From positions 1,984,001 through 2,048,000 of the forward strand of contig CP087213.1 of assembly GCA_020912385.1 (NCBI GenBank): a DNA stretch of 64,000 nucleotides, written 5' to 3'. A program made the position numbers and the translations under genes. Of this stretch, positions 11,818 to 22,299 are shown one piece after another. This DNA comes from Neofusicoccum parvum (taxonomy: Eukaryota; Ascomycota; Dothideomycetes; Botryosphaeriales; Botryosphaeriaceae). Every line of letters starts with the position of its first letter. Position 1 is the first letter of the stretch. The notes beneath the pieces are model-generated. The model saw only the letters and a program-made list of their open reading frames with translations, was not told the origin of the DNA and did no database searches.

Positions 11818-14298
11818 CTGACGCATGGCTTTGGCAGGTTCGATGATGGACGCATGGCGACATAGATCCACCTCCGTCCGGACCTGTCGCACATCCTCCT
11901 TTTCTTGTACCAAAGACCTATGTATGAGCGTCATAGCGTTGCTTTTTCCCCCTTGCTCTTTTTTAACTATTGCATTGCAAGCGTCATCTGTCTTCGTCGT
12001 TTTATTAGTTTGCCTTGATCTTCAGCATTTCCTTTGTTCATGGGACACCCCAAGGGTGGTTCAAACAACGGGGACGATGGGTGGTGGAGGTAGTAAAAGC
12101 ATAAGAGACGATAGTTTGGGATGGATACGGTCGGTGGTTTCCTTGACTTCGTCCATCCCTTTTGGATTAGAAATTCAAAAGGGTTGGACTTCTTGCTGGG
12201 ATCCGTGCCGACAGTGTGAAAAAGATTCAGTGGAGGACTGAAATTGCGACTTTGTGGGCGGGTTCAGACTTTGCACGCACACAAACAATCCTCCCCATCC
12301 CGGTGGGCGTAGAGATACCCTTCTTGTTTTACATCTCCTTTTTCCTTCTCCTTTTGAAGTTTCAACCTTTTTTTGTTGCGATAGGAAGTCGGTCATTGCT
12401 GCACGCGTAAAAGCAGAAAGGTACTTCGTCGATTTACAGTAGCTGGGTTAGGGCTCACACATCAGATTGACAGGCAGGGCTTGGGTCCGAGACTGAGCAT
12501 CATCTTTTTTTTAAATCCGGCTGGCTGCACAGAACCCAAAAAAAACGTAGAAAAATATAATGCTCTCACTTTCGCTCCACCATCGATCTTCACCATCACC
12601 AGCTGCTTAGTTTGGAGGGCAAGACAGGCGTGACGACGTTAGGCTCTCTCATCCACCAGATTTCTCCTTATCTGAACCATGTCACTTTCTCTCTCCTATC
12701 TTTTCCGGCTCTTGGACCTCTCGGGCAGCTGTGCTTTTCGGCTCCCTCCTTCCTTTTGGCTTTGGAACCACGTCCTTCATGCCGCCCGGCCCCTTGCAGC
12801 AGACACGGTCTTGCATGGTTTCTTCTTTCGCATCCACGGAAAGTCGCCTATCTTCTGGAACAGCGTGCATGGCGCCTCGCGGCACGTTTCGTTTCCGACC
12901 AGCGCTTGCAGGCGAGTTTCAAGAGGCTGCGGTTGTGTGATCTCCCGGACGGCTGGCGGCGGCGCCGGTTTCGTGTTTCGGGAATCCCGGCTCAATGCAT
13001 GCCAGGCAGGCAAGAAAAAGAGGGAAGGGTCGTCTCACGAACGGAATTCATCATCACGCATCTCCAACGATCACGCTGCAGGCGTTCTAAAATTGGGGCG
13101 CCAGAGAGATTTCGTTCATGCGGTTGGGCGAGCGAAATCTCGGTCGAAGATCTCTCTCTGCCTGCGAATATTAACACGTGGGTCGGCGCACACGGGAAAT
13201 GCGGGCGACCTGCCCAGGTACAGGCGTACAGGCGGTGCGTGCGTGTGGTTGGAGAGGTGGTGATGGGCTGCGTGAATTTTTGGTTAAGACAGCGGTCCCC
13301 AGCCCCGAGTGCTACCTTGCCTTTTCGCGCCCGAGTGGCTCTTGTTCCCTCAGCTCATGGCGTACCTTCGTACACTTGTCAAGCAGGGATCATGACTGCC
13401 GCGGCCTTGTACTAACTGGGGGGCGAGAGGGGATCGACGCGGCAGGTACGACGGCGACAAAGTGACACGCGACGAACGACCGACACGTCGTGGCCGGGTT
13501 TGCTTTGGGCTTCTGGCCGCTGGAGCGGACTGCCGAAAGTTGTCCCACGGCCTGGAGGGTGACGCGGGGGGCTGTTTGAAAAGGCCCGGTGCGCGCCTGT
13601 CTACGCGTTGGTCTGCTGTGCGTGCGCTGGGTGCATGGTGTATGGTGGTAAGGGCAAGGGCTCAGCGACGAGGGTTGGGCGGCGGCACGGCGGGAAACAG
13701 CAGGGACGAGCGAGAGGCAAGTGGGCGGGCGGCAGGGGACGACAGGGCCTGGTTGGCTGGGCTGCGGGTTCACCAACTCTCTGTTGGAAGGTTGGGCGCG
13801 TTGGGTTTGGTTGGCTCCGGCGGCGACTGGAGTCAGGGTGCAGTGCTGTGCCGTAAGGAAGCGGCGCAGGGCTGGCTTTTGCGTTGCTTCGCGCTGAGAC
13901 TGCTCCAGTTTATTCTGGCATGCTTTTGCCAAAGGCTCAGCCCTGCTGCTGCCTGCGGCGAGCCCAGGTATCCCGGCGCGTAGGCAAGAGTGGTGCATCT
14001 GCCGCAGCAGCACGCCTGAAGCTCTATCTCCGCGAGCGTTTGCCAGGCCCAGCGGTCGGATATGTAGAGCGCCTGCCTTGCCTGCCCTGCCAGCCAGCCG
14101 TCCGGCCGCGAGACACGTCCTCTGAGCCCGCTAACGGCATCATCGCTGCCGTCGCGCCCACCAAGCAATCCTTAATTCCCCGCATGTCTGCCACCAGCGC
14201 GCCTATCTCCGCCACCGCCACCATTTTCCACCCGGAGAAAATAGGAGATTCCTAAATTTCCCCATCGCGTACTATCGATATTTCGTGTTCCACTAAGC
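11818..14298. other. Cyclin 3' region and GC-rich intergenic DNA
   Basis: The first 750 bp is T-rich and probably contains the cyclin 3' UTR. From about 12600 the sequence turns GC-rich with ORFs on both strands (up to 267 codons) that lack family motifs and plausible splice structure. No gene is supported. Confidence 0.5.
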
Positions 14299-15014
14299 AT
14301 GCCGAGGGTAAGTAAGCCGTCCGCCTGTTCATATGCCACCAAGCCAAAAGATCAATTTCCTTTTCGCTGTCGCCCTCTGCCGTCCGGCCCGCCCAGCCGC
14401 AAGCAGTTGGCATGGCCAGCTGAGAACCGGCCGACGCACATCCACAATTACGTGCCGTGCAGCCAGCCACACACCTTTGCACAATTCTCCCTGCTCCTCA
14501 CGTACTGTACACCACCTACGCACGCACGCACACCTTTTTCCGATCCCGGCGTAGCCCGCCCGCGCCGCCCGCTCGCTCGGTCGATCGTCTTGCTGACGAA
14601 GCGGCAACCACCTCCTTGCCCCTGCAGCAGCACTTCAAAGTCGGCCACCCGCCGCCGTACAGCGACGTCGCAGGAGCAGCGCCCGTTCCGCCTCCCCCGC
14701 CGGCCCTCCACCAACATCAGCTCGGAGAAGACGGCCAGAACCGGCCGCCGCGTTCGGACGCGCTCGGAGATGATGGACAGCGCCCTGCGCTGCCGCCCTA
14801 CCGGGATGTGGAGGAGGAGGCGGCCGGCGATGGCGAGCCAGGCGAGGCGCTGGCCTACGTGATGCATCCGGAGGACTTTCCGGAGCGGAGGGGCTGGAGT
14901 AGGAGGGCCGCTCTGGGCCGGTGGGTGGTGCGGAGCTGTGATTGCTCGTTGGCGCTGTTCTTTGTGGGCTTTGCGGTCGTGGGGGTGGTGATCTGGTTTT
15001 GGGTGGGGAGGTAA
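14299..15014 (+). CDS. Small PPxY-motif single-pass membrane protein (uncharacterised)
   Basis: I model exon 1 as ATG CCG AGG (14299-14307), followed by a perfect GTAAGT donor. The 320-nt intron has a GCTGAC branch point at 14592-14597, a pyrimidine tract and a CTGCAG acceptor ending at 14627. Exon 2 (14628-15014) is then in frame and gives 131 residues. Visible are two WW-binding type motifs, PPPYSDV and LPPYRDV, a Pro/His-rich linker, an acidic patch (DVEEEAAGDGE), basic residues (RRGWSRRAALGRW) and one C-terminal hydrophobic helix (LALFFVGFAVVGVVIWFWV). The exon 2 frame has no earlier ATG except one deep inside, so an upstream exon is needed. The stop at 15012 overlaps a second perfect GTAAGT. 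Splicing 15011-15083 would instead give 143 residues, ending at 15123 with a longer hydrophobic end (SSFILLVMLVVAT). Proteins of this shape often bind Rsp5/NEDD4 ubiquitin ligases (inference). No family is recognised. Confidence 0.5.
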
Positions 15015-15123
15015 GTGGCTCGACTTCTGCGTGGTGGTGATTATGATGGTGTTGGCGTTGGTGGATTGTCTTCTCCTTTCCAGCAGTTTCATATTGCTTG
15101 TGATGCTCGTGGTTGCTACTTAG

Positions 15124-18100
15124 ATCTGCCGCGGAGAAAGAGCTTTGAGACGGCGTGCATCCATGTGATGATCTTACGTAGGTTTGGGTTTCTGGTCGCC
15201 TATATCTCCAAGTATCATCACTGAGACTCAACTCAGACTGATCCGGTCTGAACGCAAAAGCATTGTCAGCATGACTTCTAGACCCATACATTACTACCGC
15301 AAAATTGCCCTGATCTTCGTCCCCTGTTTCTATAATCACTTCAGCCAGACTCAGTCCGGATGATTGCTGTGAACGTAAGTTCCCTGTCTACCTACCTCCT
15401 TTACTCTAGTAGCCTGTAGAGCACTTTCTCAAAGACTATCAATCTATTGGGTTTCTTTGGTGTCGTCCGTGTCTGGGAGTTCCGTTATCCGTGATGTGGG
15501 TTCAGAAAAGGTTATCAATTCGACATATCGTAACATATCTCTGACCTGAGGTCGCCTGCATACAATGTTAGAACATTTCATCTTCCGCCCTCATAGCCAA
15601 TATCCCTTTATCTAGAAAGTCTGTACCCAATTCTGTTGAGAATACTTGCACGGTAAAATAATTGCACGTATACGATGATACAGATTTACAGTAGTGCAGT
15701 GCTCACTTTTACGACTTTACCTTCTACGCGACCACTCCCCGTCCCGTCCTCCACTGTTTCTTTTTTTTTTTTTTTGCTATTTCATTGTTCGGCTACCCTC
15801 TACTTCAATATATCCTGGAATCTCCAGGATCCTGCGGCTCATACGTACTTTCTGCAAACAATGCAGTCATTTCTCAGTCTCGACAGAAAAACCACTGAAT
15901 CTTCCGCTCCTATTTTGCCGCCCCTGGAAGCAATCAGTGGGTTTGCCTTGGCCTGCTAAACTCCCGAGGTAAAGCTTTGTCGTTTCTCAGCTTGCTTGTA
16001 ACAAAACCTCCGGATATGTTTGTGAGAGTTTAGCCGCATGATTCTGAAGATTGGATTTCCAGCTTCCATTGAGTCATGATCTAGGTCTCTCTGGATCAGA
16101 GAAGGACTACAGGTACCTATTTCTGGCTGATTCTGGTAGTTCATGACCGTCCAAGCTCATTAGGAGGACGACTTGCATTGTGTAGTGTATCGTTGCCAGG
16201 TTTGTAGAGATACTCAAGCCTCTATCATTGGTGAGGAGCAGCTTCTTTAGACCCTCGGGAAGCTTGATAGCTCTGATGTGGTTCTTCTTGGTGACTTATA
16301 AGTCTTCGCCTTCCCTTCCCATGCTTAATGCAAGAGACCGTGGATCTTCTGGAAACATACTCTTGAGGCAAGGGGAGGTCGGTACCGTGTGTCGTTTTGG
16401 GCACGATAGTCATTAAGTGTTTCTGAGAACAGTGTGGAGTTTCTCGAGGATTCCGGGAAGTATAAGATTCTTCTATCCATTCGTCTAGTCTTCAGCCATA
16501 ATGAATTAAGTTAGATGGTCATCTGTCTCAATGAGGTGTAAACGGCAAGGTCATGGAGGACGGTTCTTAGGAATACTCCATTAGTGTCTACCCCAGGACC
16601 ATCCCTTAGTCCTTGCAAATAGCTCAGGAAGCTCTGTCAGTCTGCATTCCAACAAAAGAAAAAAGCCATCTGTTAGCAATAATCAATGCGCACTGTCAAT
16701 TGCTAGAAATGAAGGAGCAAAGTCTCTCTTCGCCCTAAGGCAGGCCCCCCAGGTTTTTTCAAAGACTATCTGCGCATTCTACAGCACGCTTGTCACGCTG
16801 GTTTCGCAGGCTTCCTTTACCTCCAGGATGACTGCACCTGCTTTCCCCTAGCTGTATGACGTGTCCACAACACCTCCGGTGCTGCTTTCTGTCGTCACTG
16901 ATTCAAGTCGAGCACCACAAGTTCGAATCCCGAATTGAGACAGCGCCTGCTATACGGCGCCGGTACCTTTGGAGAAACTTTTCTGGCCGTCTATCTGTAG
17001 ATGTGCATTGTTGGACTGTGAATCAGGGGTAGTTGATGGCTCTCATGGCATGTTCAATCGCGAAGCCGGAACATTTGATTGAACATAACGATTGCTTGGA
17101 AGTTGTTCAACGAAGTTGAGAATAGGTAGTCTCTGCTGAAAGCTTCCTCTCAACAATGCAACGCGTACCGTGGTCGAATGTGGGAACCTTCGTATGATCT
17201 GCTGGCTGCGTGTACGAAGAAGAAGCGGGAAACTATACTCATGACGGCTTTCTGACTCTCAATCATTGACATATGCCCGAATTCTAGATACTGAGCAAAA
17301 ACAAATAGTCAATCCCATAGGAAGTGTTAGAGCTTGCTGACACTTCTGATTTACCTGAATAATTAAAGCTCCGCCACGACGTGGATGGGCCAATGAGGAA
17401 AACGTGTCGGTATATCTGAATGAAAAACGGGGAGTGTCTTACTATGAGCTGAGTAGGTAGAGCACGCCATAACGTAGACTGGGGTGATCTGCGAATCGCT
17501 TCATTCCAAAGGGGCTTTGTGGGGTTTGGTCCTTGCTCCATTGTCTGTGTGGAAGAATCCGCCTGAGAGACGTGCTTCTGAGTAGAAGTCAATCTTCGGT
17601 ACAGCGACAAGGATGGCCTTGATCTCCATCTGACAAAATCCCCGATGATTCTTCCAAATCCAGCGGACGCTGGCGTTTGAAGTCCGCAACCAGACACCAT
17701 CGCAGTCCATGCTGCTTTGTAGTGAAACCGTAGACCGTGCAACCGGTCGAGCAGTCATACAGCGTTCACTATATTGCGATCAGCTCTTTTGCAGCCGGCA
17801 ATCTTGTCGAGCTCATCTTGGTCCCAGGAGCCTGGTCTGGAGCTGACATTTTGCAAATCCAGCCTCAGGTTTCACCATCGAGGGTCTTGGAAAACGTTGC
17901 GGCGTCGAGGAATGTGTCTAGATGTGACGCAAGTCCAGAGTTTATCGCAAACGTGCCACCGCCACAGCGCAGGGCCTCGGCCTGGGAGTGAGCTCAAGCG
18001 CTGTTGACGCGCCGTCAGGCCTGGTGCGAGCAACGGCATCCGAGGCGCAGGATTGGGAGGGTTGGGTGATTGAGAAGGGGGTGGCGTGGAGCGGGTGAAG

Positions 18101-19067
18101 TGGCAGGACGACGCGGCAGAAAGGGTCGACGAGATCGCTCGATAGGAAGCAATGGCTTGTCAGAGGTGAGGCATTTTAGACGTCTTCAGGTACGCATCCC
18201 TTTCCATTTTTGCAGGCAAGAGTATTGATTGCGTACTGGCAGCTGGCAGACCCAAGACGTGTCCAAGAGCCCCAAGAGCCCCAAGAGCCCCAGGGCGCGG
18301 ATTCAGCTCCTGGCGGAATGCCAGACGCGGGCCGCTGAGGGGAGCGGTCTTGGAACGCAGGGTAGTGATAGGCAGGGACGGGCAGAGATTGAGCCTTGGG
18401 GCTTGGGGCGCGTTTGGCCGGTCTCCTGTTGCGTCATGCGGACGGGGATGCGGACGGGGATGCGGACGGGCGAGCTATGTGAAACGGTCGAGGGCGCGGC
18501 GGGTGTGCTGGCGCTGGCGCGGGCAGCACAGCCTCAGCGGCCTCAGCGACACCAACCATGAAAACTGCCGCCATCCCCACATCCGCGCACCACCACCTCG
18601 TGTTCTGCGCGATTTCTCGGCGCCCGTCGACGCGGCCCTGCCCCTATCAGCGCCCGCAGTTTCAAATGAGTCTATCTCCAGCCTGGCGCACGCGCTCCGC
18701 GGCCTCCGCAAGCAGTGAAGATTGGCCGCCTCGCCCCACTCCTCCCGAACTGAAGCCTTTTGCCCCGGCGCAGATCCGTCCCAAAGCCCCGACTCTTTTG
18801 GGACCCCGAACCTTCCGAAAGCTTGCGCAAGCACCCACCGCGCCCCATTGGCCGCCGTCCGCGCTGCCTCGAGTCGCAGGTGCGAGCGCCTGATTTCGCC
18901 CGCCGTGCGTCTTCCCCTCTTTGGCCCGGCGGTGTGCGTGTGACGGCGCTGACTTGCGGCGCTGCAGAGCGCGCTGCATCTGCTACAAGAATAACCTCCG
19001 GCCCTCCATCTGCCGGCCCGTTTCCCTGCAAAAACACCCGTCGCGCGTCCAGCCAGCACCCGCCATC
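15124..19067. other. Lower-GC intergenic stretch, no intact gene
   Basis: GC content drops sharply after about 15150 and rises again near 18000. There is a T15 run at 15761-15775. Short ORFs at 15675-15972 (plus) and 17284-17758 (minus, two frames) are interrupted and match no family I know; they may be decayed coding DNA. Short tandem repeats lie near the right end (separate entry). From about 18000 the DNA is probably the promoter region of the small gene at 19068. Confidence 0.45.
18262..18470. repeat. Two short tandem-repeat clusters
   Basis: About three copies of a 9-bp unit (AGAGCCCCA) lie at 18262-18292, and three copies of a 12-bp unit (ATGCGGACGGGG) at 18435-18470. They sit 600-800 bp upstream of the small membrane-protein gene. 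In translation they look like KSP and MRTG repeats, but the surrounding frame has no other coding sign. Confidence 0.6.
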
Positions 19068-19385
19068 ATGTCCACCACCAAGTACTTTCCTCTCCTCTCC
19101 CCGCCCTCGTCTCCCCTGCGCCGGTCTCACTCGCCGATCTTCCAGTCGCCGAGCAGCCGGAGCAACCCCGACCTGGAGCTTGAGCCCTTCGGCGGCGGCG
19201 AGGAGCATCCGGCCCGTCCGCTGCGCCGGTCCAGTCCAATCCATCGCTTCTGCCGCATCTTCGCTCTCTTTGCTGTTTGGGGGAGCATCCTCGTGTTGGC
19301 TGTGGCACTGATCCTCTATGTGTCCTACAACGTGATGCTTGTCATCAGTGGTGGTTCTAAACATTCCGCAAACCACAGAGTATGA
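19068..19385 (+). CDS. Small Ser/Pro-rich single-pass membrane protein (uncharacterised)
   Basis: A single-exon frame of 105 residues starts at ATG 19068 in a good fungal context (CGCCATCATGTC). The N-terminal half is Ser/Pro-rich with several SP sites (LLSPPSSPLRRSHSPIF), then comes an acidic-to-basic switch (LELEPFGGGEE, then RPLRRSSPIHRF). One hydrophobic segment near residues 66-95 (IFALFAVWGSILVLAVALIL, then YVSYNVMLVI) leads to a short polar tail. The topology is the same as in the PPxY gene 4 kb upstream, and the hydrophobic ends look alike, mainly with that gene's spliced C-terminus (VMLVI against VMLVV, ALFAV against ALFFV). I do not recognise a family. An internal ATG-containing ORF starting upstream at 18921 is longer, but its extra part is Arg/Cys-rich and unconvincing. 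Confidence 0.5.
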   Translation: MSTTKYFPLLSPPSSPLRRSHSPIFQSPSSRSNPDLELEPFGGGEEHPARPLRRSSPIHRFCRIFALFAVWGSILVLAVALILYVSYNVMLVISGGSKHSANHRV

Positions 19386-19803
19386 GAAGTGTCGATGCTG
19401 GATGTAGGAATTCAACATGGAATTTGTTTGTCAACGGCTGGTCGGAGACTGAAAGGAGACTGAAACGTGTGGCCCGGGAGGAATCGGACACATTGGTGCA
19501 TGCCCAGAGTCGTCTATAAGACGAGGTAAGTCAGTGCTGCTATCGTAACTGCCTCGCGAGAGGACTCGTGCTGACTTCTGTACAAGATCCTCCCGATCGA
19601 GCGTCTTGGCATCACCAGATACTTGGTCGACCCGCCGAGCATTGGATGTCGTGGGCAGAGAGTTGATTAGACGAAGGGTTAGATGGCGGCTGCGACTCTC
19701 CACAAGAAAGCAAGACAGGTCCCCTCTTGTGCCCAGCCTCGCCTCACACCCTGCTCTCCAACAAGCCGACGAACGCGTCACTTCCCGCCCGCCGGCCGCA
19801 CCC

Positions 19804-21409
19804 ATGGAGTCGACGGAAATGGAGGATGATCGAGAGAGAGATCACGATGCTGGGTTTCTGGAAGAGAATATCGAAGAGGGGTATGGTAGCAGCTACCTGT
19901 ACACAACCTTACCGAAGCGACATATTCGGCTGTTGCACATTGACCACGGTGAAAGGGAAGATGACCTTTGGGGCCGGTTGCTCCTGGTTCCTCAAGAGGA
20001 CTAAGGGATCGTCTATAATGCAGCCTTGTCTCCTTGTTGGGGGGACCCCGTCCGTGACAGGACGCTCCACCTACAAGATGGCTCGATGAAGATCACAAAC
20101 ACTTGTGCGGCCATGTCTGTGAATAGGCTACTCTGAATCGATCAAGTATGCATCAACTAGGAAACCGAGGAGGAGAAGAGCGAGCGGGTCATGGCAATGT
20201 GAGACATCTATCGTAATGCAAGACAGGTGCTACTATACCTTAGCGAATCATCGAGGAACCCTTTCTTTGATTCCCGAGGTATTCGTTGCCGTTTCAAACT
20301 GCTGTGGTTCAGTCGAATATGAATCCTCCAAGAGATTTTCATGGCGAGGACTGCTATTGCCTTCTATGGAGAGGATTCGTGCCGCTGGGAACATCTCACA
20401 GGATGGGCAAATCTAACCCCTACAGAATCCTTACTAGGCGTTCTCTTATGGCTCCTGTTCACCTCCTCTGCGTTCGTTGCTTCAGCAGCTGCACAAAACC
20501 TGGACCGGCTTGCCGACTGACCCTAGAGATAAGAATTTTGCTTTGATCGGTCTCATTTAGAGAGACGAATCCTCGCATTATGACTGAATCATCGAATACT
20601 CCTTGGCAGTCGATGAGGTATACCTGAGACTGCGGTTGGAATCATGGCCGCAGAGCGTCCCCTTCAGTTCTTGTCCGGTGTTTATGCAGGTAGGATCATG
20701 AACCGTCGATCTTTGGTGCTAGACTGGACCGTTCCGCCATCGTATGATGCTCTTGGGCTGGATCCCTTGAATGGGCCTTATGAAGCAGAGGGCTGGCCAC
20801 ATTTCGCACGAGTGGACCCAGCAGACAGCGTGTGCGCCGAAGGTATCCACATCGATACCATAGAAAAATTTGCAGATATTCATGAGACAAGGTGGACATG
20901 CGTCCCGTTCTTGAAAGAGTGTGAAATATACAACATATTCACGCAAATTGCTGGCTATGACATGGAAGATGTTCTGCAATATGGATACGAAAACGGGCGA
21001 GAGGGTAAGGAACAAGCGAAGCTATTTTTGGAACACTTTCCGCGAGCGATGCGCGATATCTATATCTAGAGACTTTCAAACGAGGCCGACAAGGCTAGTC
21101 CTGCTATACTGACGGAGAAATCTTTCCTTGCAAGTCCTGGTGCGGACCTAGGGCTTGCTTTCATAGATTTTCATACTAAAATTTGATAGCAATCGATCGA
21201 TATGAACCGCTATTGGACAGAGAACTTTTCCAACCTACACGGGATTATTAGGACTCGCATCTCCAGAAGCCCAACCAGGAGGCATCACCTACGTCCTCCT
21301 GGGCGGCTCCACTCTACATCCTACACCCATCCAGAAACGAGTACACCTTTGTCGTCTATGCCATATGAAAGAAGCCTTCTGCGGGAGTTTGTCATATGTT
21401 GAGAACTGA
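19804..21409 (+). pseudogene. HET-domain (heterokaryon incompatibility) pseudogene
   Basis: From ATG 19804 the frame reads a typical HET start (YLYTTLPKRHIRLLHIDHGE) and runs in one frame to about 20440 through recognisable HET blocks: WGDPVRDRTLHLQDGSM, IDQVCIN, DIYRNARQVLLYL and ILQEIFMAR. It is broken by in-frame stops at 20002, 20134, 20158, 20200 and 20320. Two stops replace family Trp codons (TGG to TGA) and the others fit CAA, CAG or CGA turning into TAA, TAG or TGA, so all five are C:G to T:A changes. The TDPRDK.FALIGLI block follows in a shifted frame (20516 onward, two more stops), then DWTVPPSYDALG in another (20644-21069), then a C-terminal VLLGGST block (about 21242-21409). Intact HET proteins trigger cell death on fusion of unlike strains. 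Several frameshifts and at least seven stops rule out function. Confidence 0.85.
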
Positions 21410-21436
21410 TTTCGGCGTACTCGAAAAGCTATAAGG

Positions 21437-21466
21437 TCTCTCTCTCTCTCTCTCTCCCACTCTCCC

Positions 21467-21533
<67 letters not shown>

Positions 21534-21553
21534 TGTGTGTTTGTGTGTGTTTT
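21437..21553. repeat. TC and TG microsatellites
   Basis: (TC)10 at 21437-21456 is followed by about 31 TG units at 21468-21530 and an imperfect TG tail to 21553 with TTG interruptions. It lies immediately downstream of the HET pseudogene. Confidence 0.97.
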
Positions 21554-22299
21554 CTCCCTTTAGTTTTATCTTCGTAGCTTAGTTCAATTGTTATGAGAAT
21601 GTCCTACCCGCTGTTCGAGGTCACTCGTTAGTTGTAGATAGTTAGGCAGGAATGTTTATCATCATCACTTCGCGCATATATCCTCTACAAAATTTCCCCT
21701 TACGCAATCGAATCAATCATTGATACCTGAGAAGCACCAAGAATTACCGAAATCGATTACATACGTGAACAGCAACGAAAGCAGCCCGGAGAATCACGCA
21801 CGACATTGACGACTAGGAAGATGGATTAAATCGCACAAATCGCAAAGTACTTCTCATTCATCATCATAAAGATCCCAAAAAAAGAACCAAACCCCCACCA
21901 CCACGAGCAAAAATCCCGGTGGGGCCCCATCTACTTATACACCTCGAACCTTAAGGTATGTCCGCCAAAAGAAGAAAAAGAAGCCCTATATCGTGAATCA
22001 AAGGATGATTGCCCCTGACCCAAAAATCGACGAACAAAAGACTTTACACCTCAAACACCTGGAAATGTGTGTGTTGTATGTGGAGAGAGCTGCGCTTAAC
22101 GACATGTGAAAAGAAAAGCAGCAAAGACTCTTTTTTGACGACCGAAGTCTGGGAACGACCCAAATTTCACACAAAACCCAAAAGACCAAAAAACTGGCTC
22201 CGGATATTCCCTTCTCCCCCGCATGCACGTACGACCTTCGTTAAAAACCATTCTTGTTGACCTCCCGAGCTCTCCCCTCTCGGCCTCGCAAAATTTTTC
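21554..22299. other. AT-richer intergenic DNA downstream of the PAP2 gene
   Basis: No gene is supported. The right part probably contains the 3' UTR of the minus-strand PAP2 gene; short ORFs are A-rich and unstructured. Confidence 0.55.

Noticed and set aside
16921..16930. tRNA-like B box (GTTCGAATCC)
   Set aside because: No pairing T stem, no A box and no acceptor stem around it.
17284..17758. Overlapping minus-strand ORFs suggesting a decayed gene
   Set aside because: Two frames read partly like protein, but no motif allows an assignment.
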